64,000 nt of DNA from Fagopyrum homotropicum (Eukaryota > Streptophyta > Magnoliopsida > Caryophyllales > Polygonaceae), in contig BSWB01000001.1 in NCBI GenBank assembly GCA_033239125.1, positions 162,587,481 to 162,651,480 of the forward strand, read 5' to 3'. Made by a program: the position numbers and the translations under genes. How positions within the stretch are numbered: the first letter of the stretch is position 1; each line of letters opens with the position of its first letter. A model generated the notes under the pieces. The model was not told the origin of the DNA and did no database searches. It saw only the letters and a list, made by a program, of their open reading frames with translations. Below, piece by piece: positions 11,801 through 21,513 of the stretch.

Positions 11801-12022
11801 AGTGCTATTTCTATAACCAAAAATCTTGTGCATTCAAGGACTAAGCATATCGATGTAAGGCATCACTTCATACGTGATCATGTTGAGAAAGGTGATGTTT
11901 CGATCTCTTTTATATCTACTAACTTGCAGCTTGCAGATATCTTTATCAAGCCTCTTCCTGAAAAGCAATTTAATTTTATTAGATTAGAGCTTGGTATGTT
12001 GAACAAGGAAGCATTAACGTAG
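8840..12022 (+). pseudogene. Copia pol: protease, integrase, RT, RNase H (frameshifted)
   Basis: Protease: DSGCSIHMSG near 8866. Integrase: LWHRRLGH then CKACTQGKQ zinc finger (9200-9340), a TAG after SMHTM, HMDLCRPM and SDHGREF in the catalytic core; the expected Glu region after TPQQN is garbled and the frame shifts near 9690. RT: EETFAPVTKL, MDVKYAFLNG, ALYGLKQAPRAWYE and the YVDDILFG active-site box (11075). RNase H: YSDADFAGY, ALSTTEAEY and HIDVRHHFIRDHV up to LGMLNKEALT (12000). Breaks near 9243, 9690, 10585, 11015 and 11515 make it non-functional. Confidence 0.9.
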
Positions 12023-12250
12023 GCGGAGTAAATCATTTTATTTTCTCCTTCGTTTGCAGCCCAGTTATTGTTTTCAAAGGCCTTGAAAGGTAATTCAAGG
12101 GCCTTGAAACAATTTTCAAGGGTAAATTAAGAAATAAGGATCTATTTAAGAATTAATATCTTTTAGATATTTCAATTCTTAAATTTTTTTATGTTTTTAT
12201 TCGTTTAAGGTTTGAAAAAGATTTGTTGAGTTTTTATTGGAAATCCTTCT

Positions 12251-13785
12251 TTGGTTTTTAAAAAGCTTGATTTTCTCAAAATCTTGTTATTATTTGCTCT
12301 CTTTTTAAAAGGCCAAAATCTCCTATCTTTTTTTTTTTTTTTTCTCATTTACAGAAACCCTTTTTCAAAAACCCCTTTTTTCTCTCTCAACATCTCATGG
12401 CTCTCAGAAGCAAGAAATCTGCTCCTCAAGCTCCCAAAAAGAAAATCTGTTCAGACCTCCTCAATTGCAAAAGAAGAAACACCTTCTGAGGATTTGGACA
12501 TTTCTCATATGACTGGGCTTGCCACATCTTGGTTCATCAATTTTCAAGCCTCAAGATCTTGGCTTGATGGTTTTCACAATTGACCACTCTGTATGTGCAA
12601 TCTAGTGAATACTGCATTTCTCAAAACTCTTCAGATCCCGTGCATTAACAAGCTAAAGAGTTCGATAGTTTGGAAAATCTTAAACCCTGGTGATTTCGCT
12701 TTTCCACGGCTCACGAGGATGTTCTATGTCAATCTCATCACAAAAAGGGACAAAGGAATTATCACTCTTGAATTTTCAGTGAAAGGTACACCAATTTCAC
12801 TCCTTCTGTTTTAAGTGAGATTTTTGAAATTCCTACAGATATTGTTTTCGATCATCCTTCACGTTTAGAGAGTGTTCGTCTTGCTAAAGAGAAGTTTCTA
12901 GTTCCAAATTCAACATCACGCCAACTTACTCATACTTCCCTAATCCTAGATGCTAAAGTTGTGTTTACCATTCTTGTTCGATGTGTTGTTCCTTGTGCAA
13001 ACTCAAGAGAACTTTTGACTGATCAATCTTTGGAGCTAATTCATCTGATTATGTCTGGGTTAGACGTTGATGTACCTAACATCATTCTCAACCATATGAT
13101 ACATTTTGTTAACTCTAAGCGAGCCATTCCTCTACCTTATGGAAATTTGCTGTCTAAGATCTTTGATTATTTCAACATTGATACAACCTCTAAAGATCGA
13201 CAGTCAATTTCTGGCAAGATTGATGAGACCTGCTTAAAAAGACTAGGGGTTGAGAAGACTCTTGCAGGCACATGGACTTTAAAAGGGAAAGGAGTTACTC
13301 AAATTCCAACTCAAGAAACTCCAACATCTTCTACTCCTACTCCCGAAATCAGGTTAGAAGGTTGTGAGAAAGAACCGGTATGTCTGAATCGTAAATTGTT
13401 TGATTTCCAGTCTGACACTAAGAGAAGAATGGATGCCAATCGTGAACTGCTATTTACGATAAATGCTAAAGTCAATGAAATGTATCTAATGAATGCTCTT
13501 ACTCTGACCACTATGGGAAGAATTCTACCCATGACTAAAGATGTTGCTCAACATACTCAAGAGAAAGTTGAAAATGTGCTGATGAATTGCAAACGACGTG
13601 TACAAAATAAATCTATTTTGTATCCAACTCATGTTGAGCCAACTATTTTGCCAGTAATTGAATATGAGGTGGTTAAGAAACGAAGAGCTGAAGAAAAGAG
13701 ACGACGCTTAGTAGCTGAAATGGATGATTGGAGCCACAAGAAGTCTCCATCTAAGGGAAAAAGGAGGTTTAATGAGGAGGATTGA
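12251..13785 (+). pseudogene. Accessory ORF downstream of Copia pol
   Basis: Coding sequence after pol and before the polypurine tract. Its longest intact part is 12961-13785 (274 codons); an in-frame stretch reading FEIPTDIVFDHPSRLESVR lies just upstream, and earlier parts are frameshifted, with a possible start at MALRSKKSAPQAPKKK near 12397. Recognisable phrases (LLTDQSLELIHLIMSG, IPLPYGNLLSKIFDYF) resemble a retroelement-associated plant protein family of unknown function. The C-terminus is basic and helical (KKRRAEEKRRRLVAEMDDW), as in a nuclear localisation signal. I see no signal peptide or membrane helix, so an envelope-like role is not supported. Confidence 0.6.
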
Positions 13786-14027
13786 GCTTGATATTTGAGG
13801 AAACTTGCTTATTTTTGTGGTTTTGTGAAATACTTCTTTGGGTTGTAATGTTTTAAAAACTCCCTTGCTTTGACTATTTTTCTCCCTTGTTGAAAGACAA
13901 AGGGGGAAAAATAAATGTGGTCCAACATTTTCGATATTTTGCATTCTGCATTTTAAGTTAGTTTGATATTCATATATGCATCGCTAACTTTACAATGCAG
14001 GTACGAAATATTTGTGTTGTCTTCCAT

Positions 14028-14040
14028 CAAGGGGGGAGAT
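14028..14040 (+). promoter_or_regulatory. Polypurine tract of the SIRE-like Copia element
   Basis: AAGGGGGGAGAT lies directly before the TGAAACTCC start of the 3' LTR, the expected priming site for plus-strand DNA. Confidence 0.85.
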
Positions 14041-15303
14041 TGAAACTCCACCTTGATTATATAATTGTACAGGTGATGATGATGGAAGACTTAAACACAA
14101 ATGAAGTAGTTTATATACACTAATAATTTATTGATTATATATCGAGTTGCTTGATTTGGTTTGGTGGTTTGTATTGAGTAAATGCAGGTTTTGAAAGACC
14201 CTTCAAAGGATCTTGGAAGACCTTGAAATCGGATGCAAGGAAAGACAAGAAGTTTAGAGTGTTTAAAAGACGGAGGCCTTGAAATTCATTTTGAGGGAAC
14301 AAAGAAGTCAAGGTTGCATGCTAAAGGAATTCAAATTACTAAAGTAGATCATCTTGGAAAGATTTGCTCAACAAAATGATATAATTAAACGAAGATCTCA
14401 ACCGGCCAATAAAGATCTTTCGAAGATCCTCAACCGAAAGCACGAAGATTCTCTCCTCTGAAATTTGATATCATCACAACAAATACGAGAAGATTAAGGA
14501 GCCGAGAAGATCAACGTGTTCTCAGGAAATGAAGATCCACAACGTCTATTTCATCTCAACCAAGAAGCGATCTTCATGGAGAAGAAGAATCATCTTCAAA
14601 CGGTCATCTTCCCAACGGCTAGAAGAACTCTCCATAAAAGGCTATAAATGAAGATGGTGATTGAAGAACAAGGATAGAAACTTACACGGAAACATCAATA
14701 GTCTTCAAGCAATCCAAAACATCTTCATTCGATCAAATAGTTTTTATTTCTCTCTTTCTCTAAAAAGCTTGATCCCCTAGAGAGAGATAAAACTCGAGAG
14801 CTCCATTGGTATATCTAAAGAGTGTTATACTCGAGTATGTGTTACTCTGCGAAGTAACTAAGCTATTATAGCAAGGTGAAGAGTTGGAGCTAGATCGTAG
14901 CATTGACTACAGTGAGAGAAGAAGGGAATTTCTTCTAGTTTGTATCTAAGACTCTTTGAAGCTGATAATAGATAGTTAGATCCTAAGGATATACCCTGAG
15001 ACGGAGAGTAGGATATTTAGAGCCGAACTTCGTAAACATATCCTTGTGTCAATCTTTTACATTCCACATTTTATCTTGCTTTATTGTGACTAACTTTGTT
15101 TTGCAGGAGTACAAAGTCAAGGCCCTTGAAAGTTGTTTCAAAGCCTTTGAAATCAAAGTGTGTCACAAAGAGCTCAAATCGACATCAAGGCTCTTGAAAT
15201 TGGTTTCAAGGCCTTGAGATTGGTTTTGCGAAAAGTTCTCATTCTCTATTCAACCCCCTTCTAGAGTATCTTTTATCCTTTTTATTCACCTACTGGTTCT
15301 TCA
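14041..15303 (+). repeat. 3' LTR of the SIRE-like Copia element (complete, 1263 bp)
   Basis: Runs TGAAACTCC to GGTTCTTCA. Near its end it has several near-palindromic CAAGGCCCTTGAAA motifs and a TTCAACCCCCTTCTAG-like stretch typical of SIRE/Tork LTR ends. Confidence 0.9.
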
Positions 15304-15308
15304 ACAGT

Positions 15309-16190
15309 GCATCATATGTCTACTATTCTTTGACTAATATACGCCAAATTTAAAATTACAAGAAAAAATGGCAACAAAGAATACAAACTATCACCCCCAA
15401 AACCAAAAGTACTCCAAAATTTTAATTTACTACCTCGTATACAAATTATCGGCTTATCGCCTACTAAATAATTTGTGATACATTGTCAATTGCCACGTCA
15501 TTAAAATACTAAAAGCAAAAAAAATGATAATCACTTATTTTAGATGACCGGCAGTTATCGTCAATAAGTTTGCTATTTTTCAAATAAAATTGAAGAATAG
15601 TTCAGGAGAAAAAGAAAATAAAAAACCGGGTTTAAGAAAAAAATTTTGTTAGTTTTTACACCTGAATTTTTTTTTTCCAAAAGATATAGTAAAAAACATT
15701 TTATTTTAAAAAAAACCCATTTTAGAGTTTTATTTGATTAAATATTTTTTATAGGTTAATAATTTTTAAAGTCTGGATTATTTTCGATAGCTTGTATTCA
15801 GAAAGAAATTTGCTAAAACAAATCCGGGTATAAAGTTTATGAAAAATCTGGGTATAAAGTTACTAAACAAAATTTGATTTAACGAGTATAAAATCCGGGT
15901 AGAAAGTTTTAAAAAACTTTTGTTGACGACGTGGAAACTAATCAACAAAAGTAAATAAGAGAAAATAATTTGAACTTTTAGTAATTTTTTGATGAAGTGA
16001 CCACCGCATCAAACTTGGTTTAACGGACAATAATTGTATACGAGTTAATAATATTAATGTTTGAATTATTTTGATATATGGAAGCTAACTTATATCATTT
16101 TTAATAATTTTTCCATTTTTACAAATACCCATTGAACTCAAATATTATCATGCATGAACAATGTAGTGTGAATTAGAGACATGCATTTAG
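15309..16190. other. AT-rich intergenic, no recognised gene
   Basis: Phrases such as AATCCGGGTATAAAGTTT recur two or three times around 15820-15910, a weak short repeat. No coding or RNA feature seen. Confidence 0.5.
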
Positions 16191-16194
16191 AAAT

Positions 16195-16285
16195 GAAATT
16201 TGAAATTTGAATTTGAAATTTAAAATTTGAAATTTGAAATTTGAAATTTAAAATTTAAAATTTGAATTTTGAAATTTAAATTTTG
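16195..16285. repeat. (TTTGAAA)n-type microsatellite
   Basis: Interrupted run of GAAATTTGAAATTTAAAATT units, about 90 bp. Confidence 0.9.
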
Positions 16286-16776
16286 ATTCATCTACAAATT
16301 TGCATTCACACTTTATAAAGTAACAATGTATTTAATTTATTACATTGTTTTTATTCTCATATATACCTTTTACATATTCAACGCATATAAATAAATTAAT
16401 AATTTTTTTTTCTACCTAAAATAGAGATATTAATGTATTTCTTATATAGTATGTGATATTTTCATTTAAAAGAGAAATGTATTTCTTATAGATGCATCTC
16501 TCTTTTATTTTTCCTCATTTGAATTCCTAAATTAAGATTTGAGCTCATATAATATTAGAATTAATTGCAGTAAAATACCCATTTTTTTGTAATATAATTG
16601 TATGAAATGTCGATGGCTACAAACTAAAAATTATAAAATTTCATACAAATTCGAAGAAATATGTTAGACCTAATGATCATATACAATTAATAAACATTGA
16701 ACTAAAGTCAAAACGACCATATTGTAATTTGGTATAAAAGACGAACATAATAAGCCGAGTTTAAACAAGAAATCGA

Positions 16777-17415
16777 CAAAACAAATGTAACAAATCAGTT
16801 GTAAGTTCATTGTCGGACAAGAAATTTAACGTAACAAAGACGAGTTAAGAACGTAGATTGTGTATATCTAAAGTGACATTGATCATTAACGATCTTTAGG
16901 AATATCTTTTTATAGGTCTTGATTTCGAATTCCGACAAAACAAACATAACCGACTTAATTGAAAGTTGCTCAATAGATAACAAACTTGACGTAATAAAGA
17001 TGAGTTAAGAATATAGATCGTAATCATCTAAACCCTAGAGGGATGTTCGTCATTAACGATCTTATGGAATCAATTACAAATTCCAATTTTGAATAGCGAC
17101 AAAACAAACCTAAATGAATTAGTTAAAACTTGATACACGGGTAGAAAACTTGACAAACAAGATGAGTTAAAACCTAGATCGTAGATATTTAAAGTGAAGC
17201 TTATTATTAACGATCTTAAGGAATCATTTATAGTTTTTGATTCCGAATACCGACAAAACAAACTTTACCGAATTAGTTGAAAGTTGATTAACGAGTAACA
17301 AACTTAACTTAATAAAGATGAGTTAAGAACATAGATCGTAAACATCTGAAGTTGATCATTAACGATTCTAAGAAACCAATAATAAGTTCCGATTTCTAAT
17401 GCCGACAAAAATATA
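16777..17415. repeat. Diverged tandem array, about 152-162 bp period, four units
   Basis: Each unit opens with CGACAAAACAAA (16777, 16936, 17098, 17251, and a partial one at 17402). It continues through a GATGAGTTAAGAAC-like phrase, ATAGATCGTA, then CATTAACGATCTTA and a GATTTCGAATTCCG-like end. The units differ by substitutions and small indels, so this is an old satellite-like array. No coding frame is shared by the units. Confidence 0.85.
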
Positions 17416-18040
17416 ATTTTTCACATAGTAAAAAACACTCTTGGTTAAAGTTTTCATATGATGCATATAATCAATGTAAAAAAAAACTATTTCATTTTAC
17501 TATAGTCAAATTAATTTAAGGTATATGGTGAAATTGACAATACAAATAACCATGGTGAATTTTACTTGAGTAAGTTTAACCTGAGTTACATAGATATTTT
17601 CACAACTTATATGCAAAATTAATGTTTAATTAATTTCGTAGTCGGGGTCTAAAAACGAAATTGGATCCAATCAATTCCGCATTTGTACTCAGAAAAATGA
17701 AATTTGATTTAATTGATCCCGCACTTGGGTCCCAAAACCGAATTTTTTTTTGAAAAAAAAAACTTAAAATTTAATGATCAGTTTGATTTTGCACCCGAAA
17801 TGAAATTTTGGTACATTTACTAAACACAAAACTAGAAAAAGCCTAGTAAATCAAATTGTTCCATAAAATATATGGGTACATTTAACATATATTTAATATG
17901 ATCAACATAAATGTGATGAGATCTTTGGTGAATGAATCTAAATCTCTAGTCAATATTTCCTTACAAAGTATCTTTTTCACCCATAGAAAAGATATTTTAA
18001 AAAAGAGGGAAAATAATTTTCATTGCCGCTTTCTCCTCAG
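17416..18040. other. AT-rich upstream region of the DnaJ gene
   Basis: Contains an imperfect direct repeat around AAATTTGATTTAATTGATCC / GATCCAATCAATTCCGCA (17650-17740). Otherwise nothing recognised. Confidence 0.4.
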
Positions 18041-18046
18041 TTTCAC

Positions 18047-18053
18047 TATAAAT
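18047..18053 (+). promoter_or_regulatory. Probable TATA box of the DnaJ gene
   Basis: TATAAAT in the context TTTCACTATAAATTACG. It is followed about 30 bp later by a pyrimidine-rich leader and then a good splice donor, CTAC|GTAAGA, at 18203. A leader exon of about 18080-18202 is inferred. The true start cannot be fixed from sequence alone. Confidence 0.45.
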
Positions 18054-18900
18054 TACGCCATTAGGCTTCATAACATTCACTATTCCCTTTGCTTCTACAT
18101 TTTATCTCCTCCGTTTCTCCCATCTCTCTCGATACTTATTTTGCCCTTCTAAGTGTGTCTCGTTGTCTTTCCTGTAGAAGAGCTTCTCCTCGTATCTACT
18201 ACGTAAGAAACCCTTCTTTTACAAAACTAATCTATATTTTTTTAAAGTGTTTGTGTTCTAGGTTTAGAGATTGATTTATGATGTTGGACGCGGATCGAAG
18301 ACCTTTAATCGATGGTTTTTTTAGTTACTTTTGGGTTGATTTTATTTTGGATCTTGAGTTTTTAATACAATTTTTTGGGCATTTTCCCCAAATTTAGTAC
18401 TGTCTTATTATGTAGTAAAAATTGTTTGTGCTCTTTGATAAAAGTTCAAATAATAGTTCGCTTTGTGTTCACTGTATGCCTTCCTTAAAATTGGTTGTTT
18501 TCTAGATTTAGGTAAAGAGGATTTTTAGATCTTATATTTGAGATTTGTTTTTTTCCAAAGATTAATTTGATGGTAGATATAGATCGAACCCTTTGATCGA
18601 GTTTTTTTTAATAAATTTTTTGTGTTGATTTTATATTGAATCTTGAGTTTTTATATATATAATTTTTTTGTAAAAATTTCCCCTACAAATTTGTGGTACT
18701 CGATCAATTTATTATGCAACAAAAAAATTTATTGTTTAAGACTTTGAATCATTGATTCACTAATCGCTTCTGTGCTTTAGATCTACAACTTATGGATCTT
18801 CAATGGTGATAAATATTCTCAACATGTTTTATACATCTTTAATTTTCGGGTAATTTATATCTCTTTTCATTTTAACTCTTGAGTTTTTCTTATATTTTCT

Positions 18901-18904
<4 letters not shown>

Positions 18905-18978
<74 letters not shown>
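18905..18978. repeat. (TA)n microsatellite
   Basis: About 37 uninterrupted TA units within the inferred leader intron of the DnaJ gene. Confidence 0.95.
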
Positions 18979-18984
<6 letters not shown>

Positions 18985-19422
18985 TTTATTTATTTTATAT
19001 TATATATCTCTATTTTCGGCTTTGGATACCAAGTGAATCTCAAAATTTGAGCATTCTGACGTAATTGTTTGAAAATTTTGACAGTTACAAATCTCTTGTT
19101 CTTGCATACGTTTGTAATTGTCTTATTTCTTGCATACGTTTGTGTCTCTTGTTCCCCTTAATTGTACTAAGTATGAATATTTTATTTTTATTTTTTTTCT
19201 TGAATATTAATATGCTTTTGAATTTGTTTGCGTTTGTTGTTCAGGGTAACGGGATTCCATCTCAAAATTTGATTGTTGAAGTTGGTGTGTGACTGTGTGT
19301 ATTGCTCTCGTCATCTGTATGTAACCCTAATTCCTCGGGTTATGCTCCCACTGTCGTTTTTTATATTCTTGATGTTTTTCAATTACCAATTGGTTGTAGG
19401 ATGAAGTATCATCGGAATTATG

Positions 19423-19700
19423 TGTGGGTTTGGGCCTAAACGCATGTACACTTGTATGTACATGACTCCGATTAATTTACAATCTATTTTGTCGGCTTTA
19501 ACCCGATATCAGAACGGTTAGCCTCTAATCAACCCGCAATCCTAACATATGAGCAGGTGTCAACTAGGTTTGTACCCTAGTTGCACTTACGGCGGTGTGT
19601 TGGAGGTCGATCAACGACTACCCCACTGGACTTATATGTTGGGCTTGGGCCAAACACGTATGTACAATCTGTATGTGATGGGCTTTAACATTTATAGCAA
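19423..19700 (+). mobile_element. TRIM-like miniature LTR element remnant
   Basis: Two copies of an LTR-end phrase flank a primer-binding-site-like sequence: GGGTTTGGGCCTAAACGCA (19423) and GGGCTTGGGCCAAACACGT (19639) lie on either side of TATCAGAACGG (about 19508), which fits methionyl-tRNA priming. The same LTR phrase, in the opposite orientation, occurs at 56615-56825. There is no coding capacity. Boundaries are approximate. Confidence 0.5.
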
Positions 19701-19938
19701 GTGCATGACATATAACATGTTTTTTTTTACATTCATTTCAAATATTTTTGGTACATTTTGTTAAAATAAGCAAATCACTCGTTAAGAAGATTCCCAAATT
19801 TTGTATATATCATCTTACTAGACATGTCACTTCTTTTTTATGTTTCGTCTTTATATTGCTACTGAACATCTTTGATGCATATACCTAAAATAGTTGTGCA
19901 TATTTCAATCATTGCAGATATCAGCAAACATATTTGAA

Positions 19939-21513
19939 ATGGAATGCAATCGAGAAGATGCTTCTCAAGCCAAGGAAATGGCGATAACGAAGTTCAATGA
20001 ACAAGACTTTATTAACGCAAAGAAATTTGCTGAAAAGGCTCAGCAATTATACCCTCAACTCGAGGGTATATCAGGTTTGCTACAGAATATTGAGCTACAC
20101 ATAGCTGCAGAAAAACAAAATGGTGAAATCAACTGGTATAAGGTTCTTGATGTTAGTTCGACGGCAGACGTCGAAATCATCAAAAAACAATACAAGAGAA
20201 GAGCTCTAACTCATCATCCTGATAAGAACCGTGAAGTCGGTTCAGAAAATGCATTCAAGCTTGTTAATGAAGCTTTCAACATCTTGAAGGATGCTCAAAC
20301 TAGAGCTGAGTATGATGAGAGAGTTATCCTCAGTTCCATTAATAAACCTGCGACGAATATGGATTTTGAACCAAATGTGCCGACGTATTCAGAGTTTGTA
20401 CCAGATATCGTAACACCTACTCATGCAGCTCCACCTACCAGAGAATTTAACTTCTTTCCAACAAGCTCAGAATCTTCCTCTATGGGTGACCGGACGAATG
20501 ATGGTCCGACGAATGATGGTCCGACGCATCCGGAGTACTTCAATTATATTTTCCGCAACAAAAATGTCAATATTCCGTCATGGTTTCCACCTCCTCCAAC
20601 ATATGCACAACCGTCGGCATATCAACCATTCTCGAGACCATCTACTACTTTCTATGAAGTGCCATTACAACACCAGACAAGCGATAAACAACAAGCTTCA
20701 TCTACAAGTGAGAGCAAATTCTCTACTCCAAGTACATCTGAGAAGAAGGGTTCGAAAAAAGCAACGCCTTCAACAAGTAAGTTTTCTAACGCTAGTACTT
20801 CTAAAGCCGGTTCAAAGAAAGCGTCGGCTTCAACAAGTCAGTTTTGCAACGCTAGTACTTCTAAAGGCGGATCTTCAAAAAAGGGTTTAGTTAAACTCGA
20901 TCTCAAGAAGTTGAAGAAGGAGTTGTTTCAGATCCGATCGTCTACAGCGAGTTGTAGAGGTGAAAATACATTCTGGACGGAGTGTTCGGGTTGCAAGAAC
21001 AAGTTTGAGTACATGATGATATACATGAAGCAATTTATCAGATGTGCGATTTGTAAAGAAGTTTTTCAAGCGTTCGAGATTGATATTCCTCTATGTTACT
21101 CCAATGAAATCAAGGCTCTCGTTGCTTCTGGTACTGACAGTAATGGTACTACCCATTATACTTTTAAGACGTCCGAGCCTTTAAGTCAGCAAAGGAAGGC
21201 GAAAGGTGAAGGTAACCCGAGGAGCAAGAAACCAAAGAAGTCGTCGGAGAATGCGGCGGGTGTGTCATTGGACGAGGAGCTGATGAGGAAGAAGAAGATG
21301 GCTCAGGCGGATACAAATGAGGAACTCGGCCAACAAAGATTTGGTGGTGGAGTTCGAATCAAGGAGGAGGAACTCGGACAACAAAGATTTGGTGGTGGAG
21401 TTCAAATCAAGGAGGAGCCTATGATTGATGAAGTTGAAGGACAGAGATTTGATGGTGAAGTGAAGGAGGAACCCATGTCTGATACTGAGATGCCATTCAT
21501 GCCATTTTTATGA
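19939..21513 (+). CDS. J-domain (DnaJ/Hsp40) protein with zinc ribbon, plant type
   Basis: A 524-residue protein. The ATG at 19939 is chosen because a splice acceptor lies 20 bases upstream and MECNREDASQAK is the usual N-terminus of this plant family. Residues 1-60 form a helical region, and residues 66-129 a J domain (WYKVLDV, HPD at 93-95, AFKLVNEAFNILKD) that would stimulate Hsp70 ATPase. A Ser/Thr/Lys-rich linker with internal repeats follows, then a CX2C...CX2C zinc ribbon (CSGCKNKF, CAICKEVF, about 346-378). The C-terminus has three repeats ending in IKEE or VKEE. The gene has a single coding exon. It is probably nuclear or cytosolic; its exact role is unknown. It appears intact. Confidence 0.92.
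   Translation: MECNREDASQAKEMAITKFNEQDFINAKKFAEKAQQLYPQLEGISGLLQNIELHIAAEKQNGEINWYKVLDVSSTADVEIIKKQYKRRALTHHPDKNREVGSENAFKLVNEAFNILKDAQTRAEYDERVILSSINKPATNMDFEPNVPTYSEFVPDIVTPTHAAPPTREFNFFPTSSESSSMGDRTNDGPTNDGPTHPEYFNYIFRNKNVNIPSWFPPPPTYAQPSAYQPFSRPSTTFYEVPLQHQTSDKQQASSTSESKFSTPSTSEKKGSKKATPSTSKFSNASTSKAGSKKASASTSQFCNASTSKGGSSKKGLVKLDLKKLKKELFQIRSSTASCRGENTFWTECSGCKNKFEYMMIYMKQFIRCAICKEVFQAFEIDIPLCYSNEIKALVASGTDSNGTTHYTFKTSEPLSQQRKAKGEGNPRSKKPKKSSENAAGVSLDEELMRKKKMAQADTNEELGQQRFGGGVRIKEEELGQQRFGGGVQIKEEPMIDEVEGQRFDGEVKEEPMSDTEMPFMPFL
21325..21475 (+). repeat. Tandem 48-bp coding repeat at the DnaJ C-terminus
   Basis: Encodes ELGQQRFGGGVRIKEE, ELGQQRFGGGVQIKEE and a diverged third copy GQRFDGEVKEE. 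Each ends in a hydrophobic-Lys-Glu-Glu motif that fits the SUMO-acceptor consensus. Confidence 0.85.

Larger units (their letters stand above)
7003..15303 (+). mobile_element. Copia retrotransposon, SIRE-like, with deleted 5' internal region
   Basis: Boundaries are TGAAACTTC at 7003 and TTCTTCA at 15303, flanked by ACAAT (6998-7002) and ACAGT (15304-15308), a one-mismatch 5-bp duplication. Order: partial 5' LTR, gag, protease, integrase, RT, RNase H, an extra ORF, polypurine tract, 3' LTR, the Copia order with a SIRE-type extension. The primer-binding site, the 5' LTR end and the start of gag are deleted. In the first 255 bp the LTRs differ at about 16-17 positions by eye, so insertion was not recent. 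Pol carries several stops and frameshifts. Confidence 0.9.
18203..19918 (+). other. Inferred 5'-UTR intron region of the DnaJ gene
   Basis: Runs from donor GTAAGA (18203) to acceptor ATTGCAG (19912-19918), 20 bases before the ATG. A small extra leader exon could sit at 19244-19285, following TTGTTCAG. The region is T-rich as plant introns are. It contains (TA)n at 18905-18978 and a TRIM-like insertion at 19423-19700. Confidence 0.5.

Noticed and set aside
19423..19700. Cassandra-type TRIM with 5S rRNA-like LTR
   Set aside because: None of the 5S internal promoter sequence is present; only a generic TRIM-like structure is supported.
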